A stretch of 64,000 nucleotides of DNA from Bordetella ansorpii (GTDB taxonomy: Bacteria > Pseudomonadota > Gammaproteobacteria > Burkholderiales > Burkholderiaceae_B): positions 806,001-870,000 of the forward strand of contig NZ_FKIF01000002.1 in NCBI RefSeq assembly GCF_900078705.1, read 5' to 3'. Shown here in pieces: positions 31,520 to 41,283 of the stretch; position 1 is the first letter of the stretch, and every line of letters begins with the position of its first letter. Both the position numbers and the translations under genes were made by a program. The notes under the pieces were generated by a model that had not been told where the DNA came from, made no database searches, and was given only the letters and a program-made list of their open reading frames with translations.

Positions 31520-32407
31520 CTAGAAGCGGTAGATCCGCGCCGGATTGTCCACCAGGATCCTGTGACGCAAAGCCGGGTCCGGCAGCCATCGATGCAGGGT
31601 GTTGAGCAGCCTGCCGTCATCCGGCACGTCGCCCGCCTCGAAATAGTTGATGTGCGGCCAGTCCGTGCCCCACACGATCCGTTCCGGATTCGCGGCGACC
31701 AGTGCGCGCACGTAAGGGTCGATGTCTGCGTAGTCGCCGCGCTGGTTGGTGTTGCGGTCCGCGCCGGATATCTTGGTCCATGCTCGGCCGCCGGCCAGCA
31801 TGCGGCAGAGCTGCTGGAACCCCGGATCGGCGGTGCCCAGCGTGGCATTCATGCGGCCCATGTGGTCGACGACCAGCGGGACGTCCAGCTTTTCCAAACG
31901 CGGCGCCAGGTCCGCCAGGTCGGGCGCGTGGATCCATATCTGCGCATGCATGTCCAGGTCGCGCATGGCGGGCGCCAGGGCTTCGAGCGCTTCCAGGCCG
32001 ACCCCGTTCCGGTAAACCTTGGCGCCGCCCACGGCATACAGGTTGAAGCGCAGGCCGCACACGCCGGCATTGCGCCATGCGCGCAGCGTGCCCGCCTCCG
32101 TGGCCGCGTCCGCCACCGCCACACCTCGCAATCGGTCGGGATGGGCCTTCAGGGCGTCCAGCATGGACTGGTTATCGGTGCCGTACGCGCTGGCCGTGAC
32201 GATCACGCCTCGCTCGAAGCCGATGCTGCTCAGGTGCGCCAGGAAGGCCTCGCAAGGATTTTCCGGCGGCGTGTAGCTGCGCTCGGCCGCGAGCGGATAG
32301 CGGTCGAACGGTCCGAAAATATGGGCATGGCTGTCGCACGCATGGGCAGGGATGTCGAACCGCACGGGTTGGACGGTGTCGTGCGGGGGGAGGCAGGTTC
32401 TGGACAT
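31520..32407 (-). CDS. Amidohydrolase_2-family hydrolase (TIM barrel)
   Basis: 295 aa. The DSHAHIFGP metal-binding start and the C-terminal GTDWPH motif place it with the PDC/2-pyrone-4,6-dicarboxylate hydrolase-like amidohydrolases. It acts on lactone or carboxylated aromatic breakdown products in this family. It is immediately downstream of a Bug binding protein and divergent from a LysR regulator, which together look like a small uptake-and-degradation set for an aromatic or carboxylate compound. The actual substrate cannot be told from sequence. Confidence 0.85.
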   Translation of the reverse strand: MSRTCLPPHDTVQPVRFDIPAHACDSHAHIFGPFDRYPLAAERSYTPPENPCEAFLAHLSSIGFERGVIVTASAYGTDNQSMLDALKAHPDRLRGVAVADAATEAGTLRAWRNAGVCGLRFNLYAVGGAKVYRNGVGLEALEALAPAMRDLDMHAQIWIHAPDLADLAPRLEKLDVPLVVDHMGRMNATLGTADPGFQQLCRMLAGGRAWTKISGADRNTNQRGDYADIDPYVRALVAANPERIVWGTDWPHINYFEAGDVPDDGRLLNTLHRWLPDPALRHRILVDNPARIYRF

Positions 32408-32434
32408 GATATTTTCAACGGGTGGATGCGGGAG

Positions 32435-33397
32435 TTAGTGCGACAGCTTGCCTGCCTCGCTCAGCCGCTTCGCCTGTGCGCTCTCCTGGTCGATCATGGC
32501 GGAGAATGCGCCGGGCTCGGACCATTTGGCCGTGCTGCCGATCGCCTCCAGCGAGGTCTTTACGGTCTTGTCCCTGGCCACTACCTGCAGAGCCGCATTG
32601 AGCCTCCGGACGATCTCGGCCGGCGTGGCGCTGGGCACCAGCAGGCCGGTGCTCGTGGAGGCATCGATGCCCTTGACGCCGGATTCCGCGAGCGTCGGGA
32701 TGTCGGCCAGGGATGGCACGCGTTCGGCGGTCATCACGGCCAGGGCCTTGAGCTTGCCGCCGTGGATCAGATTGGCCGAGCTGCTGAGCTGGTCGATGAC
32801 CACGTCGATCTGGCCGCCGGCCAGGTCGACCAGCGCGGGACCGGAACCCTTGTACGAGATGGCGGTGAACTTGCAGCCCGTCGCTTCCTGAAGGTTGATC
32901 AGCGCGACGTAATTGGTGGTGCCGATGCCCGAATGACCCACCGTCACTTTGCCGGGGTCATCGCAGGCGGCCTTCAGCAGGCTCTTGATGTCCTGGTATT
33001 TTCCGCTGGGATTGACGTCTATCAGCAAAGGGGTGTTGGCGATCATCCCCGCCGACTTGAAATCGCTGGCCGTGTAGCCGGTCGAGGCCATGAAGGGCGC
33101 GACTGCGATGGCGTTGGGCGTGGTGACCAGGATGGTGTAGCCATCCGGGTCGGCCTTGGCGACCTGCGCGGCGCCGATGATGCCGCCCGCACCGGGCTTG
33201 TTCAGCACCACCACCGTTGCCTTCAACGCCTTGCCCAGCGCGGGAGCAACCAGGCGCGCGGTGATGTCCAGATTTCCGCCGGGCGCGAACGGGACCACCA
33301 TGGTGATCGGCCTTTCGGGGTAATCGGCCGACGCCAGCGCAGGCGCCAGCGACGTACAGAGGCATGCAAGCGAAACCGCGAGCGGCTTGAGGGTCAT
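32435..33397 (-). CDS. Bug-family tripartite-tricarboxylate substrate-binding protein
   Basis: 320 aa with a signal peptide (1-24, cut after ALASA). Signature [38 protein letters not shown] and [25 protein letters not shown] precedes the ATG. It lies 27 bp upstream of the amidohydrolase gene on the same strand, so both are probably one transcript. The divergent LysR-type gene is the likely regulator. Confidence 0.93.
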   Translation of the reverse strand: MTLKPLAVSLACLCTSLAPALASADYPERPITMVVPFAPGGNLDITARLVAPALGKALKATVVVLNKPGAGGIIGAAQVAKADPDGYTILVTTPNAIAVAPFMASTGYTASDFKSAGMIANTPLLIDVNPSGKYQDIKSLLKAACDDPGKVTVGHSGIGTTNYVALINLQEATGCKFTAISYKGSGPALVDLAGGQIDVVIDQLSSSANLIHGGKLKALAVMTAERVPSLADIPTLAESGVKGIDASTSTGLLVPSATPAEIVRRLNAALQVVARDKTVKTSLEAIGSTAKWSEPGAFSAMIDQESAQAKRLSEAGKLSH

Positions 33398-33503
33398 GAT
33401 TGTCTCCTTGATTTTTTATGCCAGGACGGGCAGGCTCGGGGCCTTGCGCTGCAAGTCTAGGCAGCGCGGCGTGCGCCGGACAGCCTCCGGAATCGAAGGG
33501 GCA

Positions 33504-33518
33504 TTTAATTTAATTAAA
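33504..33518. promoter_or_regulatory. Palindrome in the LysR / Bug divergent region
   Basis: TTTAATT-T-AATTAAA, a perfect 15-bp dyad in otherwise GC-rich DNA, 11 bp before the first possible start codon of the LysR gene. It could be a LysR-type operator and part of the promoter of either gene. Confidence 0.55.
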
Positions 33519-33543
33519 CGCGGCGATCATGCCGGCGGGCACC

Positions 33544-34491
33544 ATGGAACTGCGGCAAATCAGCTATTTCATCTCGGTCGTGGAACTGGGCAGCATGGGC
33601 AAGGCAGCCCTGTCGCTGGGCGTGACGGCGTCGACCCTGAGCCAGCAGATCAGCCGCCTGGAAGGCGAGTTGTCCACGGTGCTGCTGCAGCGCTCATCCA
33701 CCGGGGTCGTGCCCACCGAGGCGGGGCTGGAGTTCCTGCGCCGCGCGAAGACCGTGATGCACCACGTCGAGATGGCCTGCACCGCCACGCAGAGCGAAAG
33801 GCTGTCCGGCAAGGTCAGCATCGGCATGGCGCCCACGATCGCCCTGAGACTGGCGCTTCCGTTGCTGCGTGCCATGCAGCAGCGTTATCCCAAAATACGC
33901 GTGCAGATCGTCGAGGGCATGTCCGGCCACCTGACCACGCTGTTCGAAGCGCGCAAGCTCGATTTCCTGATCAGCTTCGACATCGGCGACAACCCGCGGC
34001 TGGGGGTGTTTCCCTTGCTGCGGGAGGGCCTGTTCGTCATGGGCAGGCGCGACCTGCCGGGCATGCCGGACGAAAGCGGGTTCGGCATCGAACACCTGGA
34101 GGCGTTGCCGCTGGTGATGCCGACCGGGCGGCATACGCTGGTCACGCTCATCATGAATGCCTTCAGGCTGAAGAACGTGCGGCCCAACATCGTGCTCGAA
34201 GTCGATGGCCTGAACACCCTGATGGGAGCGGTCCAGGAGGGGATGGGCGCGGCCATCCACCCGAGTTCCGCCATGGCGCTGATCCGTTCCGGAGGCGTCG
34301 CCTGCCTGCCCATCGTCGATCCCTCGCTGTTTCGCACCAGCATACTGATCGGACAGCCCGACGAAGAGCTGACGCCGGCGGCGCTGGCGACGCGCCTCAC
34401 CTTGAAAAGCGTGGCGCGCACGCTCATCGAAGAGGGACGTTGGGAAGGCGCCCGCCTGGAGCTGCCATCGCCGGCCCGGTCCGACCAATAG
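33544..34491 (+). CDS. LysR-family transcriptional regulator
   Basis: 315 aa. N-terminal winged helix ([20 protein letters not shown], then [11 protein letters not shown]) and C-terminal periplasmic-binding-like effector domain (about 90-300). The ATG at 33544 is the family-typical MELRQ start; an ATG at 33529 would add five residues. Divergent from the Bug-amidohydrolase pair. Confidence 0.9.
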   Translation: MELRQISYFISVVELGSMGKAALSLGVTASTLSQQISRLEGELSTVLLQRSSTGVVPTEAGLEFLRRAKTVMHHVEMACTATQSERLSGKVSIGMAPTIALRLALPLLRAMQQRYPKIRVQIVEGMSGHLTTLFEARKLDFLISFDIGDNPRLGVFPLLREGLFVMGRRDLPGMPDESGFGIEHLEALPLVMPTGRHTLVTLIMNAFRLKNVRPNIVLEVDGLNTLMGAVQEGMGAAIHPSSAMALIRSGGVACLPIVDPSLFRTSILIGQPDEELTPAALATRLTLKSVARTLIEEGRWEGARLELPSPARSDQ

Positions 34492-34595
34492 GCGCTGGAC
34501 TGGCGGGCCCAGGGCCAGGCTGTCCAGAAGGATTAAACTGGCACGACACTCCGGCGCGCGCGCCGGCACGCCGACCCACTTTTACGCCAGCGAAA

Positions 34596-35711
34596 ATGAG
34601 CACCACCACGTCTCCCACCGCCACTTTCCCGATTCCTTTCAAGACGACGCGTTCGCAGGCGGCGCGGGTACTCGCCGAGCGCGAATCCATCCTTGCCAAT
34701 CCGGGCTTCGGCAAGCACTTCACCGATCACATGGTCTCGATCGACTGGACGGTGGAGCAGGGTTGGCATGACGCGCAGGTGCTGCCGTACGGTCCGCTGC
34801 AGCTGGACCCGGCCGCCTCGGTGCTGCACTACGCGCAGGAAATCTTCGAAGGCCTGAAGGCCTACCGCCACGCCGACGGCTCGATCTGGACGTTCCGTCC
34901 CGAAGCCAACGGCGAGCGCATGCAGCGTTCGGCCCGCCGCCTGGCCCTGCCCGAACTGCCCACCGACCTGTTCGTCGAGTCGCTGAAGCAGTTGCTGGCC
35001 GTCGATGCCGACTGGGTGCCTTCGGCGCCCGAGACCAGCCTCTATATCCGCCCCTTCATGATCGCCAACGAAAGCTTCCTGGGCGTGCGTTCGGCGCACC
35101 GGGCCGCCTACTACGTGATCGCCAGCCCGGCGGGTCCGTACTTCGCCAAGGGCGTGGCGCCGGTGTCGATCTGGCTGTCCACCGACTACGCGCGCGCCGC
35201 CAAGGGCGGTACGGGCGCGGCCAAGTGCGGCGGCAACTACGCCGCTTCGCTGCTGCCCCAGCAGGAAGCCTATGAAAACGGCTGCGCCCAGGTGCTGTTC
35301 CTGGATCCGCAGGAAGGCAAGTACCTGGAAGAACTGGGCGGCATGAACGTGTTCCTGGTGATGAAGGACGGCACGCTGGTCACCCCCGAGCTGTCCGGCA
35401 GCATCCTGGAAGGCGTGACGCGCGCCAGCATCATCCAGTTGGCCCGCGATCGCGGCCACGAAGTGCAGGAGCGCAAGGTCGCCATCGACGAATGGCGTGA
35501 CGGGGTGGCCTCGGGCCAGGTCGTCGAGGCCTTCGCGTGCGGCACCGCCGCGGTGGTCACCCCGATCGCCGCGCTCAAGGGCAAGGGCTTCGTGGCGGGC
35601 GACGAGTCCGCTCCGGCCGGCAAGCTGACCATGGCGCTGCGCCAGGAACTCACCGACATCCAGTACGGCCGCGTGGCCGATCGCCACAACTGGCTGACCC
35701 GCCTGGCCTGA
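34596..35711 (+). CDS. ilvE: Branched-chain amino acid aminotransferase (class IV)
   Basis: 371 aa, PLP-dependent enzyme of the long bacterial/eukaryotic BCAT type rather than the 309-aa E. coli form. [20 protein letters not shown] and the PLP lysine in [12 protein letters not shown] are present, as is GTAAVVTPI. It catalyses the last step of leucine, isoleucine and valine synthesis. The ATG at 34596 gives [15 protein letters not shown]; longer in-frame extensions upstream run through the LysR gene and are not real. Converges with tag, 16 bp apart. Confidence 0.95.
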   Translation: MSTTTSPTATFPIPFKTTRSQAARVLAERESILANPGFGKHFTDHMVSIDWTVEQGWHDAQVLPYGPLQLDPAASVLHYAQEIFEGLKAYRHADGSIWTFRPEANGERMQRSARRLALPELPTDLFVESLKQLLAVDADWVPSAPETSLYIRPFMIANESFLGVRSAHRAAYYVIASPAGPYFAKGVAPVSIWLSTDYARAAKGGTGAAKCGGNYAASLLPQQEAYENGCAQVLFLDPQEGKYLEELGGMNVFLVMKDGTLVTPELSGSILEGVTRASIIQLARDRGHEVQERKVAIDEWRDGVASGQVVEAFACGTAAVVTPIAALKGKGFVAGDESAPAGKLTMALRQELTDIQYGRVADRHNWLTRLA

Positions 35712-35727
35712 TCGGAGCACGCTGGGG

Positions 35728-36393
35728 TCATCGGCGATCCGCGGGCCACACCCCCGAGCTGCCGCGCCGGTGGCTGCCCACCAGATGCGTATCGATCATG
35801 CCGGTGGCCTCCATCAGCGCGTGCATGGTGGTGGGGCCCACGAAGGCGAAGCCGCGTTGCCGCAAGGCTTTACTCAAGGCGGTGGAAGCCGCCGACACGG
35901 TCGGGATCTGCGCCAGCGTGCGCGGCGCGGGCGTGGCCGCCGGCTGGAACGACCAGATGAATGCCGCCAGGCCGCCGTCCGCGCGCAGCCGCAGGGTTGC
36001 CGCGGCATTGCCGATGGTGGCCAGGATCTTGGCGCGGTTGCGCACGATGCCGGCATCGGCCATCAGGCGCGCGACGTCCTCATCGCCAAAACGCGCCACG
36101 ACGTCGGGGTCGAAGCCACGGAACGCCGCACGAAAGGCCTCGCGCTTGCGCAGGATCGTGGCCCACGACAGGCCCGACTGGAAACCCTCCAGCGCCAGGC
36201 GCTCGAACAGGCCCTGTTCGTCCCGCACCGGCATGCCCCATTCGGTGTCGTAGTAGGCGCGCAGCAGGGGATCCACGGCGGCCCAGGGTGGCCGCGCCAG
36301 GCCATCCTCGCCCACGATCAGGCCGCTTGCCGAGGCAAGCGGGGACGCTGCTGGCGCTCGCGCGGCAGCGGTGGCGCGGCGGGTGCTTGCCAT
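35728..36393 (-). CDS. tag: DNA-3-methyladenine glycosylase I (Tag family), zinc site degenerate
   Basis: 221 aa. Core matches Tag: AYYDTEWGMPVRDE, FERLALEGFQSGLSWATIL, KREAFRAAF, GFAFVGPTTMHALMEATGMI. In E. coli Tag a zinc ion ties the termini through Cys4, His17, His175 and Cys179. Here there is no Cys in the N-terminal segment (LARPPWAAVD), Tyr replaces the His before DTEWG, and Ser-His follows HLVG instead of Cys, so only one ligand remains. The substrate-pocket glutamate and aromatic residues are kept, so activity is likely. It is 10 bp downstream of ogt. Confidence 0.87.
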   Translation of the reverse strand: MASTRRATAAARAPAASPLASASGLIVGEDGLARPPWAAVDPLLRAYYDTEWGMPVRDEQGLFERLALEGFQSGLSWATILRKREAFRAAFRGFDPDVVARFGDEDVARLMADAGIVRNRAKILATIGNAAATLRLRADGGLAAFIWSFQPAATPAPRTLAQIPTVSAASTALSKALRQRGFAFVGPTTMHALMEATGMIDTHLVGSHRRGSSGVWPADRR

Positions 36394-36403
36394 GATGCCG
36401 TGG

Positions 36404-36928
36404 TCAGGCTGCCAGCGGCCGCGCGGCGGGAGCCTGTTCCAGGCCTTGCCGCGTGCTTTCCAGTTGCAGCAACTGGGCCTTTCTTTCCAGTCCGCCGGCA
36501 AAGCCCGTCAGCTTGCCCGACGAGCCGATCACGCGGTGGCAGGGGGCGATGATGGAGATGGGATTGCGTCCGTTGGCCGCGCCCACGGCGCGCACGGCGT
36601 CGGGTTTGCCGATCCGCACGGCGATGTCGCGGTAGGTGCGGGTCTGGCCGTAAGGAATGTCCAGCAGCGCCTGCCAGACCTGCTTCTGGAACGCGGTGCC
36701 GGCGAAATCGAGGTCCAGTTCGAAGCGGTCGCGATCACCCGCAAAATATTCGTTCAGCTGCCGCTGTACCGCCAGCAGGGCGGGGTGCAGCGGGTCTTCG
36801 CGCAGTTCCCCCAGCGGCACGCGGTCGGGGCGGTCGTTTTCCCACAGGATGGCCGCGAGCTTCTCGCCGCGCGCCACCAGCGTCAGCCGGCCCACCGGCG
36901 AGGCCATGTGCATGTAGACGCAGGTCAT
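36404..36928 (-). CDS. ogt: Methylated-DNA-[protein]-cysteine S-methyltransferase
   Basis: 174 aa suicide repair enzyme for O6-methylguanine. The acceptor Cys is C130 in the PCHRVIG motif, with the arginine-finger helix TYRDIAVRIG and the preceding NPISIIAP. ATG at 36928 is preceded by AGGAGGAC; the upstream in-frame ATG would add 16 atypical residues. Forms an alkylation-repair operon with tag. Confidence 0.95.
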   Translation of the reverse strand: MTCVYMHMASPVGRLTLVARGEKLAAILWENDRPDRVPLGELREDPLHPALLAVQRQLNEYFAGDRDRFELDLDFAGTAFQKQVWQALLDIPYGQTRTYRDIAVRIGKPDAVRAVGAANGRNPISIIAPCHRVIGSSGKLTGFAGGLERKAQLLQLESTRQGLEQAPAARPLAA

Positions 36929-37076
36929 GTCGTCCTCCTGGTTGATTGACGGCGGGGCCGCGTGAGCGAGCCCCATGGACGCCAGTTTAGGAGGACTGCA
37001 TGGGCGGTGAAACCGGATTCTTGCGGTCGAATCCGGGCCTCATGGAAAAAGCCGGCCGGCCCGCCAGCGGCGCCGG

Positions 37077-38132
37077 CTACGGGTCCGCCAGCGCGCGCCG
37101 GATCGCCTGCAGCACGGAAGGGTGCGCGAGCATCGTGCCATGCATCGCATCGATCTCGAAGGCCCATTCGTCCGCTTGCAGTTGCGATTTCAAGGCGTGC
37201 CGCGCCGAATGGCCGCTGCGGCCCGTCCACCAGCACAATGGCCGGATCCGCAACCCGGGCAATGGGGGGGCCTCGTCCGCCAGGCGTTTCAGGTGCCGGG
37301 CCACGAAAAAGGCCTTGGCCACCTCGCGGCTGGCCGTGGCATCCCAGGCCTCGTGGGTGGATGGGTCCGAGCGCGCCAGGACGGGTTGCAGCAGTTCCGC
37401 GATGGCCTCACGCGCCATCTGCTGCGCCGACGGCCCTCTCAGCACGCCGATGTCCTCTTCGGCGGCGCCCAGCATCGACACGAACGCGCGGAAATCCTGT
37501 TGCCAGTCGCGCGGCCGTTCCCGAGCGCCGGCGGGCACGAACGGATCGACCAGGCCGAGGAAGCGGATGGCCTGGCCCGCCTGCTCCAGGCGCGCGCAGA
37601 CCATGACCGCCAGCGCGCCGCCCAGCGCCCAGCCCAGCAGATGATAGGGACCTTGCGGCTGCACGCAACGGATGGTGTCGGTGTAGTCGTCCGCCATCTG
37701 CGCCAGCGAGACGTCGGTATGCCGGGCGTCCGTCAGCATCCGGCACGCCAGGCCGTACACCGTGCGCTCGGCGCGCAGCCGGTCGGCCAGGGGGTGATAG
37801 TCGAACACCGAGCCGGTGACCGGATGCAGGCAGAAGAGGGGCAGCGAGCCAGGCACCAGCAGGCCGAGCAGCTCCAGTCCGGCAGGCAGTGTCCGGGGGA
37901 GGGAACGGACGTGCGACGGGGATGAGGCGGCATCGGCCGCGCGCCCGCCGCCACGCCTGATGCAGGCCTGTTCCACGTAAGTCAGCAGCGTGGGCCTGTC
38001 GCCCGCGATGCCCTCGACCACGCGCCATCCGATGGGCACGGGTGCGCGGTGCGGCCAGAGGGAGTATTGCCCGTCGTCATTGACCAGGACGATGAAGATT
38101 CCATCCTCGCGGTCGAAGTGATTGATCGACAT
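37077..38132 (-). CDS. MbtH-like domain fused to a thioesterase-like alpha/beta hydrolase lacking the nucleophile Ser
   Basis: 351 aa. Residues 1-62 are an MbtH domain (NDDGQYSLWP, PIGWRVVEG), the small activator of NRPS adenylation domains. After a linker, residues about 90-350 match NRPS-type thioesterases (LFCLHPVTGSVFDYHPLA, YHLLGWALGGALAVMVCARL, FLGLVDPF, DAMHGTML). The nucleophile position of GxSxG is Ala169 (codon GCG on the coding strand), while Asp196 and His331 look kept. No NRPS gene is in the window. It may act as a binding or scaffold protein rather than a hydrolase. AGGAGGG precedes the ATG. Confidence 0.85.
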   Translation of the reverse strand: MSINHFDREDGIFIVLVNDDGQYSLWPHRAPVPIGWRVVEGIAGDRPTLLTYVEQACIRRGGGRAADAASSPSHVRSLPRTLPAGLELLGLLVPGSLPLFCLHPVTGSVFDYHPLADRLRAERTVYGLACRMLTDARHTDVSLAQMADDYTDTIRCVQPQGPYHLLGWALGGALAVMVCARLEQAGQAIRFLGLVDPFVPAGARERPRDWQQDFRAFVSMLGAAEEDIGVLRGPSAQQMAREAIAELLQPVLARSDPSTHEAWDATASREVAKAFFVARHLKRLADEAPPLPGLRIRPLCWWTGRSGHSARHALKSQLQADEWAFEIDAMHGTMLAHPSVLQAIRRALADP

Positions 38133-38172
38133 GGGACCCTCCTGGCGTGATCCGCGCCTGCTGTCCGTACCC

Positions 38173-38201
38173 AGTTTATGAAAGCGGTTCCGCGCGCACA
38201 A
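38173..38201 (-). promoter_or_regulatory. Probable promoter of the MbtH-thioesterase gene
   Basis: Minus strand TTGTGC (38201-38196), 17 bp, TAAACT (38178-38173), giving a leader of about 34 nt. Confidence 0.5.
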
Positions 38202-38357
38202 CAAAATCATCGAAAAGACGGCCGGGCTCCCGGCTTGCCGTTTCCCAGGGCTGCGCTCGCTTCCGCGGGTTCCGTGGTAGAAATCTGGATCGCGGGTCTG
38301 GCGCTTGCTGCAGGTTGCTGGCGCCTTGAATGACATATTTCGACATGGGGGCTGACC

Positions 38358-41120
38358 ATGCCATTCGATCCACATGCTTTCGACTGGAGCGGGACGCCGC
38401 TCGGGCCCAAGGCGTCCTGGCCGGCCGCTCTGCGGACTACCTACGACATCGTCATGGCCAACGGTTCCGGCATGTGCGCCGTGTGGGGGCCGGGCATGAC
38501 GATGCTGTACAACGAGGCCTTCGCGCCGTTTCTCGGCAAGCGTCACCCTGACGCGCTGGGGCGGTCGTTCCAGGAGACCTGGCACGATGTCTGGCACGAA
38601 ATCGGTCCGCTGGTGGAACGGGCGCTGGCGGGCGAGTCCATCCGCCTCGAGGACATGCACCTGCGCATGACCCGCAACGGACGGGAAGAGGATACGTACT
38701 GGACTTTTTCATACAGCCCGTTGCGTGATGGCGACCGGATCGTGGGCGTGCTGGACGTGGCGACCGAGACGACCTCGATGGTGATGACCCGTGAACGGGC
38801 CCGCGTCGATGCCGAGCGCGTGCAGTTGGCGCTGGCGGCGGGCGCGATCATCGGCACCTGGGTCTGGCATCTGCCGACCGACTGCTTCACCGTGGACGAG
38901 GCCTTCGCGCGCAGCTTCGGGCTGGACCCGGCGCTGGGCCGCGAAGGACTGAGCCTGGAACAGGTGATCGCCACGGTGCATCCCGACGACCGGCGGGGCC
39001 TGATCGAGGCCATCGACGAGGTCATTGCCCGCGGCGGCGCCTATGCGCATCAGTACCGCGTGCGCCGCTACGACGGCAAGTACTACTGGCTGGAGGCGAA
39101 CGGCCGGGTCGAGCTGGCGCCCGACGGCACGCCGCTGAGTTTTCCCGGTGTGCTGATCGACGTGCAGGACCGCCGCGCCGTGGAGGCCGAGCGCGACCAT
39201 GCGATAGCGCGGCTGCGCACGCTGAACGCCGAACTGGAACAGAAGGTGCTGGCGCAGTCGATGGTGCGCGGCCGCACCTGGCAACTCAGCCCGGACATCC
39301 TGGGCGTGCTCAACGAGCAGGGGTATTTCGAGGCTTCCAACCCGGCCTGGCAGACGACGCTGGGCTGGTCCGAAGAGGAAATCGGCCGCACGCACTTCCT
39401 GGATTTCCTGCACCCCGATGACCGGATCGAGACCCAGGCCGCGTGGGAAGCGTTGAAGGACAGCGGCGTGATCGCGCCGCGTTTCGAGAACCGCTATCGC
39501 CACAAGCGCGGCGGATGGCGCTGGCTGGCGTGGGTCGGCGTGCCCGACGCAGGCAAGCTGTACTGCGCGGCGCGCGATGTGACCGCCGAAAAGGAAGCGC
39601 AGGCGGAACTGGTCAGGCGCACCGAAGAGCGCGACCGCCTTTGGGAAACCACCAACGATCTGATGGGCAGCGCTGGCCAGCACGGTTACCTGAAGGCCAT
39701 CAATCCGGCATGGAGCGCGCAACTGGGCTGGAGCCGCGACGAACTGCTCGGGCAGCCGTTCAGCGCCTTGTTCAAGCCGGCCGACCGCGCCCGCATCACC
39801 GAGGCCATGCGCCGCCTGGTCGAGGGCGAGGAGATCGGCGGCTTTGGGGGCGGCGTGCTGTGCAAGGACGGCAGCGAGCGCGAGATCATCTGGACCGCCA
39901 GCTTCGATGCCGCGATGGGCGTGTTCCACATGGTCGGCCACGACGTGACCGAACTGCACGCGGCCGAGGCATCGTTGCGCCAGGCGCAGAAGATGGAGGC
40001 CGTGGGCCAACTGACGGGCGGCCTCGCGCACGATTTCAACAATCTGCTGGCGGGCATCTCGGGCGCGTTGGAACTGATGCATCTGCGTGTCCGCCAGGGC
40101 CGCCTGCACGACGTCGAGAAGTACATGGCCGCGGCCCAGGGCGCGACCAAGCGGGCCGCCGCGCTGACGCATCGCCTGCTGGCGTTCTCGCGCCGCCAGA
40201 CCCTGGCGCCCAGGCCCGCGAACATCGGCCACGTCATCCTCGGCATGATGGACATGATCCAGCGCAGCGTGGGTCCCGGGATCAGCGTCGAGTACGTGCC
40301 GTCCGGCGATCCCTGGATCACGCTGGTCGACGTGTCGCAGATGGAAAACGCGCTGCTGAACCTGTGCCTGAACGCGCGCGACGCCATGCCGGATGGCGAC
40401 CGCATCACCATCACGTCGGCCAACCACTGGCTCGACCGCGGCGCGGCCCGCCAGTTGGACCTGCTCGAAGGCCCGTACCTGGAACTTTGCGTGGTCGACG
40501 TCGGCACCGGCATGCCCCCCGACGTGGTGGCGCGCGCCTTCGATCCTTTCTTCACCACCAAGCCGATGGGCGAGGGCACGGGCCTGGGCCTGTCCATGAT
40601 CTACGGCTTCGCCAAGCAGTCCGGCGGCCAGGCGCGCATTCATTCCGAAGTGGGGCGGGGCACGCGGGTCTGCCTCCACCTGCCGCGTTATCGCGGCGAC
40701 GTGGCCGAGGAGCCGCATCGGACCGATGATCTGCCGCCGCGGTCCGCCCTCAGCAACGGCACGATTCTCGTCGTGGACGACGAACCCACGGTGCGCATGC
40801 TGGTCGTGGACGTGCTGGAGGACCTGGGCTACACCACCATCGAGGCCGGCGATGCCATGTCGGGGTTGAAGGTGCTCGAATCCGATGCGCGCATCGATCT
40901 GCTGCTGACCGACGTGGGCCTGCCCAACGGGATGAACGGCAGGCAGATGGCCGACGCGGCCCGCCAGGTCCGGCCCGGACTGAAGGTGCTGTTCATCACG
41001 GGCTATGCCGAGAATTCCCTGTTGACCAATGGCCGGCTCGCCCCCGGCATGGCGATCCTGACCAAGCCCTTCGCGGTGGATGTGCTGACGGCGCGGGTGC
41101 GCGAACTGATCGCGTCCTGA
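38358..41120 (+). CDS. PAS-domain hybrid histidine kinase with C-terminal receiver
   Basis: 920 aa cytoplasmic sensor: no membrane helix. At least three to four PAS segments (about 20-135, 155-280, 300-405, 415-530; the second ends with the PAC-like RVRRYDGKYYWLEANGRVE). Then HisKA with GGLAHDFNNLLAGISGALE, an HATPase of the HWE-unlike NtrB type (ENALLNLCLNARDAM, GTGLGLSMIYGFAKQSGG), and a receiver with Asp in LLLTDVGLPNGMNG and LTKPF. The N-terminus (FDWSGTPLGPKASWP) is typical of a large group of PAS sensor kinases in proteobacteria. Signal unknown. Confidence 0.88.
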   Translation: MPFDPHAFDWSGTPLGPKASWPAALRTTYDIVMANGSGMCAVWGPGMTMLYNEAFAPFLGKRHPDALGRSFQETWHDVWHEIGPLVERALAGESIRLEDMHLRMTRNGREEDTYWTFSYSPLRDGDRIVGVLDVATETTSMVMTRERARVDAERVQLALAAGAIIGTWVWHLPTDCFTVDEAFARSFGLDPALGREGLSLEQVIATVHPDDRRGLIEAIDEVIARGGAYAHQYRVRRYDGKYYWLEANGRVELAPDGTPLSFPGVLIDVQDRRAVEAERDHAIARLRTLNAELEQKVLAQSMVRGRTWQLSPDILGVLNEQGYFEASNPAWQTTLGWSEEEIGRTHFLDFLHPDDRIETQAAWEALKDSGVIAPRFENRYRHKRGGWRWLAWVGVPDAGKLYCAARDVTAEKEAQAELVRRTEERDRLWETTNDLMGSAGQHGYLKAINPAWSAQLGWSRDELLGQPFSALFKPADRARITEAMRRLVEGEEIGGFGGGVLCKDGSEREIIWTASFDAAMGVFHMVGHDVTELHAAEASLRQAQKMEAVGQLTGGLAHDFNNLLAGISGALELMHLRVRQGRLHDVEKYMAAAQGATKRAAALTHRLLAFSRRQTLAPRPANIGHVILGMMDMIQRSVGPGISVEYVPSGDPWITLVDVSQMENALLNLCLNARDAMPDGDRITITSANHWLDRGAARQLDLLEGPYLELCVVDVGTGMPPDVVARAFDPFFTTKPMGEGTGLGLSMIYGFAKQSGGQARIHSEVGRGTRVCLHLPRYRGDVAEEPHRTDDLPPRSALSNGTILVVDDEPTVRMLVVDVLEDLGYTTIEAGDAMSGLKVLESDARIDLLLTDVGLPNGMNGRQMADAARQVRPGLKVLFITGYAENSLLTNGRLAPGMAILTKPFAVDVLTARVRELIAS

Positions 41121-41191
41121 GCGCGGCCGGCGGGGCGTGCGCGCTGCGTGGATGCGCATTGCCGCCTCCCAGGCATGGTTATCAAGGTGCA

Positions 41192-41213
41192 AATGAGAAT
41201 AGTTGCTATCATT
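41192..41213. promoter_or_regulatory. Fur box upstream of the DUF4198 gene
   Basis: AATGAGAATAGTTGCTATCATT, a close match to the GATAATGATAATCATTATC dyad, about 70 bp before the start codon. A very similar box precedes the FecI-like gene at 54444. Confidence 0.7.
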
Positions 41214-41283
41214 CGGGTCGCCGTGCCGCCTCGACGCACGGCTTCCAACCAATAAGAGTTGGCTCGCCCCGATAGGAACCCAC

